Shown: positions 1 through 11,497 of the stretch, in pieces
Layout of the letters: the number at the start of each line of letters is the position of its first letter
Position numbering within the stretch: position 1 is the first letter of the stretch
Assembly: GCA_965112735.1 (NCBI GenBank)
Contig: OZ218959.1
Coordinates: forward strand, 1,178,001 to 1,242,000
Direction: 5' to 3'
Source: Phaeosaccion multiseriatum
Taxonomy: Eukaryota > Ochrophyta, other classes
Length of the DNA: 64,000 nucleotides
Made by a program: the position numbers and the translations under genes
The notes under the pieces: generated by a model
Told to the model about the DNA's origin: nothing
Seen by the model: the letters and a program-made list of their open reading frames with translations, nothing else
Database searches by the model: none

Positions 1-1028
1 TCCCCCCTCTCTTCTTCTCTTACTGCCGCTGCTCTTTCCTCCACTGCTTCGCCCCCGCAGGCTCTCGTCCTCATCTAACTCACCATCAATGTCGTCTCCC
101 TCATCGTCGTCTTCTTCTCCCGCCCCGTGGGCATCCAGCATTCTATTCAGTAGAGCCTCCTCTTCCGCCTCTATCTCCTCCTCAGTCTTCTTCCTCTCCT
201 TGCCCTTGCCCTTGCCCTTGCTCCCTTTTCTACGACCCTTCCGTGCTGCACCTTTCCGCTCGTCAGCGTCCGCTTCTTCTTCTTCTTCTTCTTCTTCTTC
301 TTCTTCTTCTTCCTCCTCCTCCTTCTCCTCCTCCTCGTCTTCCTCCTCCTCCTCGTCTTCCTCCGCCTCCTCCTCCTTCTCCTCCTCCTCCTCCTCCTCC
401 TCCTCGAACACCTCTGCTACTAATGACAGATCTTCACTCTGGGCTAAGGTTCTGCAGTTCCGTTTGAGGTACTTAAGCAGAGGCTCGTGCCTCAGCTGCA
501 TTTGCTGCCATATTGACTCTGTGTCCTGTCCATCTACGTGTAGCTCGTCCAGCTCGGCGCCTGAGCTTTTCCCTCGCCTCGCCCTCTTGCCTTTGTTGTC
601 CGCAGCGTCCTCTTTCGCAGTGCCATCAACAGACTGAATAGCAGGAGCAGGAGAGCATAACATGGGTTAAGAGGAGGAGGGAAGGTTGGATCGAGAAGGA
701 AGACGTCGCAAGGCCAGGATGGGGTGGCAGCCAGGCTTGGAATAGTCGCCGCGCTCTCGTGCCTCTCTCCCCATGCCTTGGGCCCCCCGATCGCTGGATT
801 CGGCCGGGTCCCTTCTCTCCCCACTCATGTTCCAGTGGTGAAGCAAGAGACGAGGAGCTCGCACAGCACCCCCCTAGCCGAGGCGCTCGCCCTCCTCACC
901 TTGGCGTAGTCGAAGAGAGACTTGAGCACCGATGCGAGCTTGCCTGCCAGCTCCTCCGAGGGCTGACAGAAGTCTTCAGGCCTGCTCGCAATGCCCTCTA
1001 TAGTGGCGAGGCTCTCCTGCAGAGCCAT
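1..1028 (-). CDS. MPP10: U3 snoRNP protein MPP10, N-terminal part (runs off the left edge)
   Basis: MPP10 is a component of the small-subunit processome that acts with IMP3 and IMP4 on U3-guided 18S rRNA processing in the nucleolus. Two exons are visible: 900-1028 (ATG at 1028) and 1-633, continuing beyond the window. The 899-634 intron has a GTGAGG donor and a TTCAG acceptor and joins in phase 0. Residues 1-43 match the conserved N-terminal helix region (RPEDF...LFDYAK). Exon 2 has the family signature IWQQMQLRHEPLLKYL about 33 residues after the junction, then a long Glu/Asp tract (GAA/GAG repeat near 285-405), then a Lys/Arg/Ser-rich stretch, as expected for MPP10. 254 residues are present; the C-terminal IMP3/IMP4-binding part lies outside. 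Its start is 100 bp from the preferred COQ3 start on the other strand. The family call is mine from recalled conserved motifs. Confidence 0.88.
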
Positions 1029-1128
1029 GGCTTCGATGGCTAAAACACGAAGCTTGGAGGGCCAAAGGAGATTGGGGGGCTGGAGGCATACGGGCCAGTT
1101 TTCACTGCTTCATTCTGTCCCATTTCCC
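1029..1128. promoter_or_regulatory. Compact head-to-head spacer between MPP10 and COQ3
   Basis: Only 100 bp separate the MPP10 ATG (1028, minus) from the preferred COQ3 ATG (1129, plus). Two in-frame upstream COQ3 ATGs (991 and 1027) would make the two coding regions overlap. The spacer must therefore hold both 5' UTRs and promoter elements, or they overlap the coding sequence. No TATA box is obvious. This is inference from position only. Confidence 0.4.
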
Positions 1129-2538
1129 ATGGCCTTCCTCCTCGCCTCCCGGCAGCAGCAGCACAGGCTCTGTTCCTTCGTATGGACTAGCTCTAGCAGA
1201 GGAGTCTCCTCCTCGCCGCTTGCAGCCAACAGGTACCAGGGCCTCCCGCAGAGTTGGAGGAGGTGCAGCATGAGAAGGCGAACGCTCCAAAGAAGCACCG
1301 CGTCGCCGACGTGGGCCGTGAGAAGCAGCAACAGTAGCAGGAGCAGCGGAAGCAGGAGCAGTAGCAGCAGCAGCGGCAGCAGCGGCAGCAGCGTGCTCGA
1401 GTCGGAGGTGAAGAAGTTCCGCCACCTGCAACACGAGTGGTGGAACACCTCTTCTCGATTGGGCACGGGGCCTCTGCACACAATGAACGCTGCTCGGGTG
1501 TCCTTTGTGCGGGACGAGTGTCTCACACACATTGCCGAGGTGCGCGCTGACGAGGATGGCTTTGCCTTGCCCTTGCAGGGGTTGCGTATTGTGGACGTGG
1601 GGTGTGGAGGGGGCGTTCTCAGCGAATCGCTGTCTCGTCTGGGTGCGTCGGTAGTGGGTGTGGATCCAAGCATAGAGAACATTGCGGTGGCCGCTGCGCA
1701 CAGCCAGACGGACCCTCTCACGAGGGGCATTCACTACAAGGGAGTTACTGTGGAGGAGCTGGCGGAGAGGGGCGAGCAATTCGACGTGGTGGCAGCGCTG
1801 GAGGTCATTGAGCACGTTGACCAGGTGAGTGAGCTTGTACGTATGGATTGCGTGCCCCTTTCCCCCCTTTTGTTGTTTCTTACTCACTTTTGCGTTCACT
1901 GTATTTTTATTTAACATACACGTGTAGGCCAAGGCGTTTGTGGAGTCTCTTACGCGGCTGGTTCGGGTCGGGGGCCTCGTGTTTGTGTCAACCATGAACA
2001 AAACCGTCAAGGTAAGTGGAAAGGGCTCTGCGGTGGGGAGGGAAAGGAGTCTCATCGGTTGGGGAGGGAGAGGAAAGCCATTATGATGGTTCGAATCGAG
2101 AAGCAAGCGTGCTCTTCTGTATATACTGCCCTCTTCCACAGGGAGAGTCTCAGACTTCTGTAACGGGTACATGACCGAAGAGGGCTTGCATTGATTGAGT
2201 CTAGAGCTAGATCTTACATGGAAGCGACCTCTCCTTTTGCTCCTCCCCACCTCTCGCTGTTGCAGGCCTACTTGATGACCATCGTCGGGGCCGAACACAT
2301 CGCAGGCATCCTTCCTGTTGGGACGCATGACTGGGACAAGTACGTTCCGCCCACGGAGCTGGAGAAGCTTTGTCGCGAGAGGGGCTGCAGCCTGGTGCGA
2401 GAGTCCGGCCTTATTTATAACCCCGTCACCGACACGTGCAAACTCGACGACTCTGACCTCGACGTTAACTACATTGCGTGCTTTCGACGACGCGACGACC
2501 AACACGCGGGGGAGAAGGAAGGAGGAGGAGCACAGTGA
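1129..2538 (+). CDS. COQ3: Ubiquinone biosynthesis O-methyltransferase, mitochondrial (COQ3/UbiG)
   Basis: COQ3 is an S-adenosylmethionine-dependent methyltransferase that carries out both O-methylations of the ubiquinone ring in the mitochondrial matrix. Exons are 1129-1824, 1928-2011 and 2266-2538; introns are GT-AG and both join in phase 0. The start at 1129 is preferred because it gives an Arg/Ser/Gln-rich, acid-poor presequence of about 85 residues suited to mitochondrial import; in-frame ATGs at 991 and 1027 are possible. SAM motif I is VDVGCGGG, followed by VVGVDPS and the post-motif EVIEHV before the first junction. Exon 2 carries RLVRVGGLVFVSTMN and exon 3 the typical UbiG region GILPVGTHDWDKYVPPTEL. 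About 350 residues. Odd: a run of Ser/Gly codons (1324-1392) separates the presequence from the enzyme, and the last 20 residues are a charged Glu/Gly tail. Confidence 0.93.
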
Positions 2539-2627
2539 TGAATGACTCTTGGCCTGTTGCAATGACGAAGAGCCGTAAAGTGGGCTTGTGTTGGGGTGAG
2601 AGCTGACCAGGGACAAGAAAGCTATAT

Positions 2628-2756
2628 GTAAGTACTTTGGAAGTGGGTATCTTTGGCTCTTTGCAGGGCTGCAGTAAGCCTTCAAGATTATATACTCTTG
2701 AAGGCTTACTGCAGCCCTCCAAAGAGCCAAAGATACCGCACTTCCAAAGTACTTAC
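2628..2756. repeat. Long near-perfect inverted repeat (hairpin) in the COQ3/aminotransferase intergenic region
   Basis: Left arm 2628-2687 and right arm 2696-2756 are reverse complements over about 60 bp, with one single-base indel and one mismatch, around an 8-nt AT-rich loop (2688-2695). The outer ends read GTAAGTACTTTGG and CCAAAGTACTTAC. No flanking target-site duplication is evident (left flank ctatat, right flank acagtg). It lies 89 bp after the COQ3 stop and 8 bp after the aminotransferase stop, so it should be in the 3' UTR of the latter and possibly of both. It could be a foldback element, a hairpin RNA precursor or a transcription/replication barrier. The structure is seen directly; its role is unknown. 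Confidence 0.9.
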
Positions 2757-2764
2757 ACAGTGCG

Positions 2765-4738
2765 TTACAGTAATTCAATAGGAATGCCACGCACGACTGA
2801 GAGAGGAGAAGACAGCATCTTCGGGACCAAAGTGGCCAGGGCTGTGAAGTCCTCCTTCTCGAGGTACACCTGCGCCGACAATCGGCAGTATATCAGCGCC
2901 TTTTCATCGCCACCAGTGTCGCCCCCCCCCTCTTCCTCCCCTTCTTGCAGTTCTTGACCGGATGAGTAGGCTCGTCCTCGTCCTCCTGCTCCTTCTCCTG
3001 CCGCTACTGCTCCTGTCGCCGAGCCCCCAGGCACCGGGGCGGTAGTCTTAACGATGATGTAAATGCCATGCTCTGCCACAAGCCTCTCCTGCATTGCAGT
3101 TGCCGCTTGAAAGGAACGCGTCGGCAAGACGATGTTAGTCATAAAACCCGTCATACTCGGCGGCACCAGTAGGCTTGTGCCCCAGGCAGTCGAGAGGTAG
3201 TCCCCCGCCCATTTGGCCAAAGCTGACACGTAGGTCCTAAGCTCGGCTTGTCCAGCCCAACGCTGGAAGGCAAGACTTGCATTGACGGATGCCATTGCTG
3301 TGTAGTCGCGACTTCCGACGTAAGAGAACCTTCCAACGAAGTCCCTGCGCCCCGTGGCTGAGATGACCCCCGGCATGGGGCAAACCGCACTCTGCCTCTC
3401 TTTCGAAACCCACAGGAAGGCCACCGTCTTGGGGGAGTAGCCCCACTTGTGAAAGTTGGACACGTAGTAGGCTGGTGGGAGGGAACAGTGTGGATGTATC
3501 AGTGAGAGTGACGCGTCGTGCTACATCGTACACACACTAGTACAAATAGGAAATGTCCTCGTCGACTTAACTCAGCCCACGCACCTGCATTGAGCTTCGT
3601 CACGTCAATGTCCACTTGTCCGAAGGCATGTGCCGCATCCACCAGCACGTCCACGTTACCGAGTTGCCGGCACTCATCCACGAGATCGGCGATGGGCAGC
3701 ACCACGGCGGGGGCGCTAGAAATGTGAGAGAAGACTGCGAGTTTGAAGCCACTGCCGCTACCGCCTGCCCTCTCCTCCTGCTGTAGAGCCCTGCGAACCG
3801 CCTCCAGCACCTGCTCCGGCCCTCGCATGGGAAACTCCACATGCACCGTCACAGTCACCACGCCCTTCTCCTCACCCAGAAACCGCAGCGTCTCCACCAC
3901 CATCGGGTATGCGGTACTCAGGATGAGAACCTTGTCCCCCCTCTGCCATGGAAGTGAGCGCAGTACTGCGTTGACCCCGGAGCTCGCGTTGTCAACAAAC
4001 ACCAAATCGTTCACGTCTTGGGCTCCGACGGCTGCTGCCACTGTTTCCCTCGCTTGGTCTACGACGGTGTAATAGTCCTTTCTCATCCACACGTCTGCAT
4101 TATGAGGCAGGCACATGTGATACGTGTCGTTTGGAAATACACCCCCAGAGGACAGTGATGGAGCAGTGGATAGTGATGGAGGAGGATATATACGAGCCTG
4201 ATGGACCTCACCTGGTCTGGACTCGGCCCGCAGCTCGAGAGCGTGCTTGTACTGCAGTACTCGCCGAGCCACCTGCAATCCACCGCAGTTGTTCATTCAC
4301 AGTGTCAAATCTTCTCCCTTCTCCTTTCCTCACAGTTGCTGTAGCATGCACCGCCACCCCCCTCCCCCACTCCCCCCTACCCCACCCATGGCACAGCCAT
4401 ACACGCACCGCTCCGTAACTGCCGTGGTTGAGGTTTGTGTAGCCCGCATCAAGCAAGAACTCTTGATCCCTCATGGCTCTTCCAAAGGGAGGAGGGGCCT
4501 CGTCCTCTCCTCCGATTAGAGAAGCCATCCACTTGGCCGATCCGAACGTAGGCGGGGGTGCAAGAGTAGCCCTTCGTCTTTGCCGAGAAGCGTTGACCCA
4601 GAGGAACAGGCACCCCGCCAGGAGCGCTGAAACAAGAATGGTGTGTGCCCTGAAGACTATGGCGCTACCAGCCACCAAAATATCGTCCAGCGATTCTTCC
4701 ACCATCCCCATCAGTCCCGTAACTCCGTCCAACTCCAT
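2765..4738 (-). CDS. Class V PLP-dependent aminotransferase (isopenicillin-N epimerase-like), membrane-anchored
   Basis: This is a pyridoxal-phosphate enzyme of the NifS/isopenicillin-N epimerase-like group; the substrate is unknown. Minus-strand exons 4409-4738, 4212-4272, 3585-4094 and 2765-3471 give 535 residues, and all phases agree. Residues ~20-50 contain a hydrophobic segment (AHTILVSALLAGCLFLWV), probably one membrane anchor. Family landmarks follow in order: LNHGSYGA before junction 1, ESRPDVWMRKDYY across junction 2, FVDNASSGVNAVLRSLP (cofactor-phosphate region), VLVDAAHAFGQVDID (Asp pairing with the PLP ring), and VSNFHKW holding the likely Schiff-base lysine, just after junction 3. 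The C-terminal domain is interrupted by a Gly/Ala/Glu low-complexity insert (about 2920-3030). It is convergent with COQ3; the hairpin at 2628-2756 follows the stop at once. It could act on cysteine, cysteine derivatives or other amino acids; the sequence does not decide. Confidence 0.85.
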
Positions 4739-5376
4739 CGTTCCAAATGTAAGCCCCTTACACCATATCTAAAAACCTCATTGGGAGACGGTTCTATCTT
4801 GCTATCCCTGATCTATTTACAAAAGCCGTGGAGTGGAGTCACTCAACTGAGGGGAAGAGAGGGAGAAAGGTCCTGTATATAGAGGGAGAAAGGTGGAATG
4901 ATCAAGAGGAAGAAGTTCACGTGTTGAAATCCGGTCGTCGACATTTGGGTGTAGCCATTCAAAAAAAAAAATCGCCCCCCCCCCCTGATATTACAGCTCT
5001 TTGAGCCGTCTAAAGGGCTTCTTGCTGGCCACAACAGCGACAGGAGGAGGTCAAGGTCCCCCCCCAGGCCAGGAGCCAGTATCTAGGAAGGGAGCTACGA
5101 AAAACCGCAACAGGTGAGGCCAAACTGCCATTTTTGATTTTGGTCAGGTGTGCCACGGCAGAGATAAGGCAGAGAGAGCTGTGCCTCTACGCAATTGTGT
5201 GGGGGGGGGGTACGAAGAAAATATGTGCCACAAATTAAGCTGGCGAAGCCGCACACACTCACTTCGTCTTGGGATAGGCACACTGGTTCTCTACAGCCCC
5301 TTCGTGCCAACCGCTCACACCCGCCCCCTGCCTTCCACTCGACATCGGCCTGGCGCTTGGACGAGCAGTGTGGACT
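4739..5376. promoter_or_regulatory. 638-bp divergent intergenic region
   Basis: This region lies between the aminotransferase ATG (4738, minus) and the WW/zinc-finger ATG (5377, plus), so it should hold both promoters. It contains an A run and a C run (about 4959-4986) and a G run near 5202. Short open frames such as 5195-5650 have no recognisable motif and look spurious. I see no RNA gene. Confidence 0.4.
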
Positions 5377-7152
5377 ATGGACGACAAGAGGTGGGCAAGT
5401 AGACCTGCGTACCTGCAGCATGAGGAGCAAGGCGGCGCAAGCGCTACTCTGGAAGGAGGAGACATCAGCAGCGACGGCGACATTGTTGTGGTCGAAGACG
5501 ATGCCTCGAGTTCCATCCCATCGCCCCTGCAGATTGACTCGTCTGCGTTGGGCCCTCCCAAGAGCAGGGATTCTGCCTCCCCCGTGCTGTCAGGTAAATC
5601 CGGCTCTCTCTTTCTCTTTCTCTCTCTGTTTCTCTCTCTGTGGTGTGTAGGCCACCACCCTCTGGCCGAGTTTCTTTCCTTCACTGGCTCTTTGTTGTTC
5701 GGCAGACTCTCTGAGATAAGAACAAGAAGAGAGATACCCAGCGAGCGGTGTATGCTGCTGCTGCTGCTGCCTGTCCGCCTGCCTGCTTGCCTGCCCTTCC
5801 TTGCCGCCCTGCTTACCATACGCGCGTCCACGCATGTCGCAATTGTTCTTTCCACCCCCTCTCTGCTCCGTTGGAATGTTGGCAGGGATCATTCCTCCTC
5901 CCATGGGCGTCTTCTCACCGGGGGGCTCATCGGTTGTGAGGAGCAACCCCCACCAGCAGCGAGCGGTAGTGGTGAGTCCCACCATCCGCCGGGGGGAAGG
6001 CTTGCAGAGGGGCCTGGCTTCACAAGCCCTCGACCTCGACTATGGATCGGGGCACGAGGAGCAGGATGTCGGCAAGGGTAGTGTCACTCTTTCCCCGCGG
6101 CGAGGGGAGCAGCAGGTGCAGCATCATAAGCAGCAGCAGCGGCCGCAGGGGCTGAAGAGGGGCAGCGACAGGGCAGAGGAGGGAGGTGTTGACAACTCCT
6201 CCCCTAAGCCCTCCCTCGCCAGCCGCATTGCTGCACGCCTCGTCAGCAGAGGACACTACAGGCATGTGGGCGGCCATCCTGCTGCCGAGGGGAGTGCCGT
6301 CGACAGTCACAGGGCATCAAAAGGAGCAGTTGGTGATCCACCGGCAGACGCAGAGGGGACAGCAGCAGCAACGCCTCAGGCAGCGATGGATCGCTTCCGT
6401 CAGCAACGGCAAGAGGAGGCGACTTCGAAGGTGGAGGTGGAGCACGAATTGGCAGAGACATCAGAGCGCGTCTCAACACGTTTATCAGACTTGACGCAGG
6501 TATGTATGGCTACGGTTAGCGGGCAGTCAGTCAGCAGTGTGAGCACAGGGTGGGTTTACTTGTGTACTCCCTCTCTCTCCAGGCCTCACGCCGGTCTCCT
6601 CTGACCTTCTCTCTCTTTGCCTTGTCGCCTGCACCCTCCGAACCAAACCCCTCCTGCCTGGTGCTCCCTCCGCCCACTGCCATCCCATGCGATGCACAGG
6701 CCGAGCTGATGGCACAGTGTGGCGCCGAGTGGAGGCTGGCGACGTCGAGACAGGGCCAGGCGTACTACTACCACAGAGGCACCCGCCAAACCTCATGGCA
6801 GCTGCCTGAAGGTGAGGAGAGCGCAAGCGTTTCCCCTCCCAAGCGACCGGCATGATCCAAAAGTCGTCCACCAACTGGGCATGCATGCGTGTGCGCGTGC
6901 GTGAGTGTGTTTGGATGGTTGATGTTAGGTGCACAGCGTGTTTCACAGCGTGACACCCGAACGAAGGCCACGGCGCTTCGCTCTACCCATCGCGTCCCTC
7001 ATCTTCCTCCCTCCACCCCCCTCCCCCCCCCCTTGCACCTGCCAAGTAGGAGCCGTGTTTGTGAAAGACGGAACGAATAGTGATGGCTCCCCGCGGCTGC
7101 GCATCTTTGTCCTGGAGGAAGGCAGTCAGCAACCTCTTCAGCGGCACTTTGC

Positions 7153-7185
<33 letters not shown>

Positions 7186-10100
7186 ACGGACGGCCGAGGA
7201 GGAGGAAGACGAGGACAAGAAGAGAGGGCTGCTTGAGGAGAACAACACGGAGGAGAACAAGGAGGAGGAGGGGGAGAGCGGGAAGGAGGGCGGCGAGAGT
7301 CCCACCCTGCCGCTTGTCGTGGATCATGACAGCGAGGCCCCGAGCGTGGAGAAGACCTTGTCTCCTCAGGCTTGTGCCACACCTGCTGCCGCGAAAGCTG
7401 GCGGTGAGCGGCCTTTGCCGTCCACTGGGGTGGGTGGTACGGTCGCAGTGGTGACGCCCGGGGGGGATATATCCCATGCTTCGACCTCTGCGGATGATGA
7501 GTGGATCACAGAGCGGGAAGGAGAGAGGGCGCGCGGTCTAAGTGAGGACGACTACGACGAAGAGGTGGATGTGGAGGTGCTGTGGACAGAGGAACGCGAC
7601 GCTCAAGGCGTGGAGGGCGACGTCGAAGAAGATGGTGAAAGAGAGGAGGAGGCTGATGGTGATGGTGATGACGAGGCTGAGGCTGAGGCTGAGGCTGCGT
7701 CCCCCACCTCGTCGTGCTGCTCGCCCATGCCGTGGATGAGGGCTTACCCGCAGGCGGAGGAGGAGAACCGAGAGGGCTCCGGGCCGGCCTTCACTGTGCA
7801 TCACAGAGACGACAGTGCCGCTACCGCTGAGGCGCTGGACTTCTTGGATGGCGACTACGAGGAGGAGGACGACGACAAGATACAGGTAGCGTACACGCTG
7901 CGTTCGGCCACTGACTGAGCATGTGTAGAGAAGGCAAACTATCTCTCCCTCTCTCTTTGTGTGTGTACTTTCGCGTCTTATGTTGGGTGGATCGATCTGC
8001 CTCTTCCAGCCCTCTCAAACGCTTTGTCTCCTGCCCTCCCCGCATGCCTCCACCCTCCCCTCCCCTGCCCTTGCCCCTTCAGGACCAGGAGAACATCTTT
8101 AGACCCACCAACCCCTTCGCTGCCGTGCTCGCAGCCTCCCCCACGCACGCACTCACGCGGCCAACAAGCGGTCCCAGAGCCCCTTTGGCGAGGATTGGTG
8201 GCGACAGCGAGCACGAGGGGGTGGACCTCCTCTACGCTTCCTGCAGCTCAAGTGCGGGAAGCAGCAGCAGCAGCAGCAGCAGGGGTGGTGGGGGTCGTGG
8301 TGGTACATCTTCTTCTTCTTCGTCTCCGTGGCTGCAGGCTAGCGTGACCGTGTCCGCGGCGAGAGTTGGTAAGCTTATAGGACAAGGGAAGGAAGGAACG
8401 GGGAGAAGAGGGTGCGAAGGAGTGTATCTCGCATCTGTGTACCCTTGTTTTGTCGTGGCCCTCTCTCTTACCTCACCATGCACTCTTTCCCTCTCTCCTT
8501 GCCCCCACGTTCCGTCCGCCGTTCGGGCGCAGCTGCCTCCGCCGGCTCCACGCTGGCTCCTGCGTTTTGCCCGTGCTGTGGCGAGCGCTTCTCTCTGTCC
8601 GCCATGGCCGACCATTTGGACGGATGCCCCGAGGTGCGGGCGTGGCAGGAGCAGGGGTTGGTGGTACAGCAGCCGCAAGGAGATGGAGATGGGGAGGGAG
8701 GGAGAGGGGAGCACGAAAGCGGCAGTGATGTTACTCGCCCTGCTGCCCTTGTGCCAACTCGGCTTCAGCAGCTTGTGTGCATTCTCTTGCCTGTGGCAGC
8801 GACTGGCAGGAAGCCAAGGCAACATCAGCAGCAGCAGCAGCAGCAGCAGCGAGGTCGGCGACAGACTGCAGCGGCTGAGGCTGAGGGGCCAGTAAGAACA
8901 GTCCGTGGTGCCCAATGTCACAGCGGCTCGACAGTCGCCTCGACAGTCTTGTCGGAAACCGCGGCGGCCCCTGACCTCCCGCAATTGGTGACACAGGACA
9001 GCGGCAAAAGGAGAGAGACAGCGCTTCGGGCGCTGGAGCAAGGCAGTGAGGAGCTCTTCCCCCTACCGCGTGCGAGACATGCGGAGGACGACATTGTAGT
9101 GTTTCGCGACACGGAGGCCCACCAACGACAAGCCAAAGCCCTATCCCAAGCACTAGCTCATTCAGCATCCTTGCTCCTGCAGCCGCGAGAGGAGGAGGAG
9201 CAGGGAGAGGAGGGGGAGGAGCGGCCACCTCAGAAGGACAACGAGCAGGAGGCCAAGAGTGTTGTTGTACCTTTGGACGCAGCAGCGGGCGGAGACTCGC
9301 AGCTGCCTCAGGAGGAGCAAGGTCCGTGGCATGGCGAACAAGGGGCGAGCAGCAGGGTCCTCCGCCGGGCCGAGTCGGCAGGCACTGTTATGGGCAGCAG
9401 CGTGGTGCCTGGCCGTACAGCCTCTGCTGGTGCGAGGAGATCGGGCGAAGTCAGGAGCACCGGCCAGCACTATCACCAGCCCGCTGCCCACCAGAGCTCA
9501 GTCGACATCAGCAACCGCAGCAACGAGAGCGCAGAGAACGACGAGAACGATGCGCCTCAACAGGAGCGACCACGGCCGAGTGCTGGCGGCAGCAGTTACG
9601 ACGGTTACACGGACGCGGCTGAGGAACAGGAGCAATGTCCTGACTGCAGGTGCGTCCGCTGTGATGCAAAGGGGCCGATGCCCCCCCCACCCTCCACCCC
9701 AACCCCCCCTCCTCTCTCTCTCTTCCGCCGTCACGCTACGTACTTACTCCCTGGCTGACCCATCCTCCATCCCCTCTACGTACTTACTCCCTGGCTGACC
9801 CATCCTCCATCCCCTCTACGTACTTACTCCCTGGCTGACCCATCCTCCATCCCCTCTCTCACCCCAACACCCAAAACAGCCGAACATTTGCTCCTGGAAG
9901 GCTGGCGGCGCACCAACGCGTGTGTCGCAAAGTGTTCCTGGAGCGGCGGCCGGTCTTTGACGGGCAGGAGAAGCGCATCAAGGGCACGCTGATGGAGTTC
10001 AGGCACATGATACCAGGCTACTCGGCCCCGGGCTCTCCTTCTGCCTCTCCTCCTCCACCCGGAAACCCTCCTCCAACGCCTCTTGCTGGTGCTGCTACTT

Positions 10101-10885
10101 CCACTACTACTGCTACTGCTGCCGCTGGTGGTGGTGGCAAGCTGTCATCGGCCGCGAGGGTTCCTCCCTCGCCGATGCTGACCCCTGGCGGGACGGGAGG
10201 AAGGGCGCCATTCGCGTCTCCGGGGCGAGGTGGTGGTGATGGTGATGGTGATGCTCACGAGGAGGAGGGGGAGGCTGGTGACAACGCTCAGGCTGGGTGG
10301 GCGACGTGCCCCTTTTGCACAAAGAAAAAGCACAGCAGCGCCTTCTCCCAGCACTTGCTGCAGTGCAAGATTCGCTCCATCGCCCGCACCAAGAGAAAGG
10401 CCGCCGCTACCGCTACCGCTACCGCTTCGGCTTCTTCTCCTTCTTTCCAACCCGCTGCCCCTGCTGCTCCTGCAGTTTCGTCGGTTTCATCAGCGTCCAA
10501 GGGTAAGGGCGGCGCCCCTGGGGGGCTGAGTTGCCCACACTGCCTGCGAGTCTTCGCCCCCGTGAATTACAGCTACCATGTCGAAGTGTGCTCCAAAGTC
10601 GTCAACCGACCCAGGGGGTATGGGATGGGTAGACTGGGAGGAGGAGGAGGAGGAGGACGAGGAGGAGGAGGAGGAGGAGGAGGAGGAGGCGGCGGCAAGA
10701 GTCCGGGTAAGATGGCACTGACCACTCCTGGCAAGAGTGGCCGGCAGCTGCGAGGGGGAGGAAAGGGCAGTCTGGCTGGTGACAGCACCCCTCGGACGGC
10801 CGGTGCCACCCCCGCCACCCCAGCAGGGACCACCGCGACAGGCGCAGGCACAACAGCGCCTTCCACCTTTACGCCTTTTCGGTAG
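5377..10885 (+). CDS. WW-domain protein with four C2HC zinc fingers
   Basis: I do not recognise an orthologue. Exons 5377-5593, 5886-6499, 6700-6811, 7050-7885, 8083-8368, 8533-9649 and 9880-10885 join in phase to give 1395 residues. Exon 3 codes for a WW domain: W near residue 285, a YYYH turn and TSWQLP; such domains bind proline-rich ligands. Four C2HC (ZC2HC1/ZNF474-type) fingers follow: FCPCCGERF...HLDGC (exon 6), CPDCSRTFAPGRLAAHQRVC (created across junction 6), CPFCTKKK...HLLQC and CPHCLRVF...HVEVC (exon 7). The rest is low complexity: a Gln tract (7156-7183), a long Glu/Asp region (exon 4), Ser and Gly tracts, and a Gly/Thr/Pro/Ala-rich tail. Spacing of the second finger only works with the 9649/9880 splice, which supports the model. 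Function is unknown; an adaptor or nucleic-acid role is a guess. Confidence 0.8.
9737..9856. repeat. 40-bp minisatellite, three copies, in intron 6 of the WW/zinc-finger gene
   Basis: Three consecutive 40-bp units begin at 9737, 9777 and 9817; each starts TACGTACTTACTCCC and I see no differences among them. The array lies in the intron that splits the second zinc finger. Confidence 0.9.
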
Positions 10886-11355
10886 AGGTGTTCCTTCTTA
10901 CCGTGCAGCAAAGAAGGAAAGAAGGGCTTGGGTGGGTGGCGAGTGCTTAGCCCGAGTGCTTGACCCGAGTGCTTGACCCGAGTGCTTGACCCGAGCAGCA
11001 GCTACAGAGGAAGCCTGCCGTGTGAGATGAAGAGAGGTACATGGCACATGCAATGAGTTATGCCATACCCATATGCCCTATACCCATATGCCCTACCCAT
11101 ATGCCCTATACCCATATGCCCTATACCGATATACAGTCTGGGCGGGGGGGGGGGACATCATGAGCAGGGGACACTGCGAAGGGGTGAAGTGTGTTAAGTT
11201 TTTAGTAAATAGTACTTCTAGAGGAGGACGTTTCTGTTTCCCTGCTCTCTTTCCCTCCCGGGAGGATTGAGACCGATCTACCCTACACTCTACACAAACA
11301 AACACCTCTTACTCTTTCTATCCTCTGAGGCCCAAGGAAGATGCAATGCGAGGGC
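10886..11355. other. Tail-to-tail intergenic region with two short tandem arrays
   Basis: This lies between the stops of the WW/zinc-finger gene and the kinase gene. It holds four 13-bp units (GAGTGCTTGACCC type) at 10941-10992 and a degenerate ACCCATATGCCCTAT array at about 11062-11133, followed by a G run near 11144-11153. No gene is seen. Confidence 0.6.
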
Positions 11356-11465
11356 TCAGGGCGGCAGCTTCCACGAGGACATGCTTCCGAAAGACTGGTC
11401 TGGCAAGGTGCTAAACACGCTCTTTCGGTCCAAGGTCCCAGTATCCTGCTTCTCCTCTTCCTCGC

Positions 11466-11497
<32 letters not shown>

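Noticed and set aside
89-637. Plus-strand open frames rich in Ser/Pro/Leu
   Set aside because: They are antisense readings of the Glu/Asp-coding GAG/GAA tract of MPP10 on the minus strand.
991-1128. Upstream in-frame ATGs for COQ3 at 991 and 1027
   Set aside because: They would overlap the MPP10 coding exon on the other strand, and the start at 1129 already supplies a good mitochondrial presequence; not fully excluded.
2080-2100. GGTTCGAATC, resembling a tRNA T-loop
   Set aside because: It is within COQ3 intron 2; no A-box, acceptor stem or anticodon arm can be drawn upstream.
2637-2957. Open frame across the hairpin and the end of the aminotransferase
   Set aside because: It covers the inverted repeat and antisense coding sequence, with no recognisable domain.
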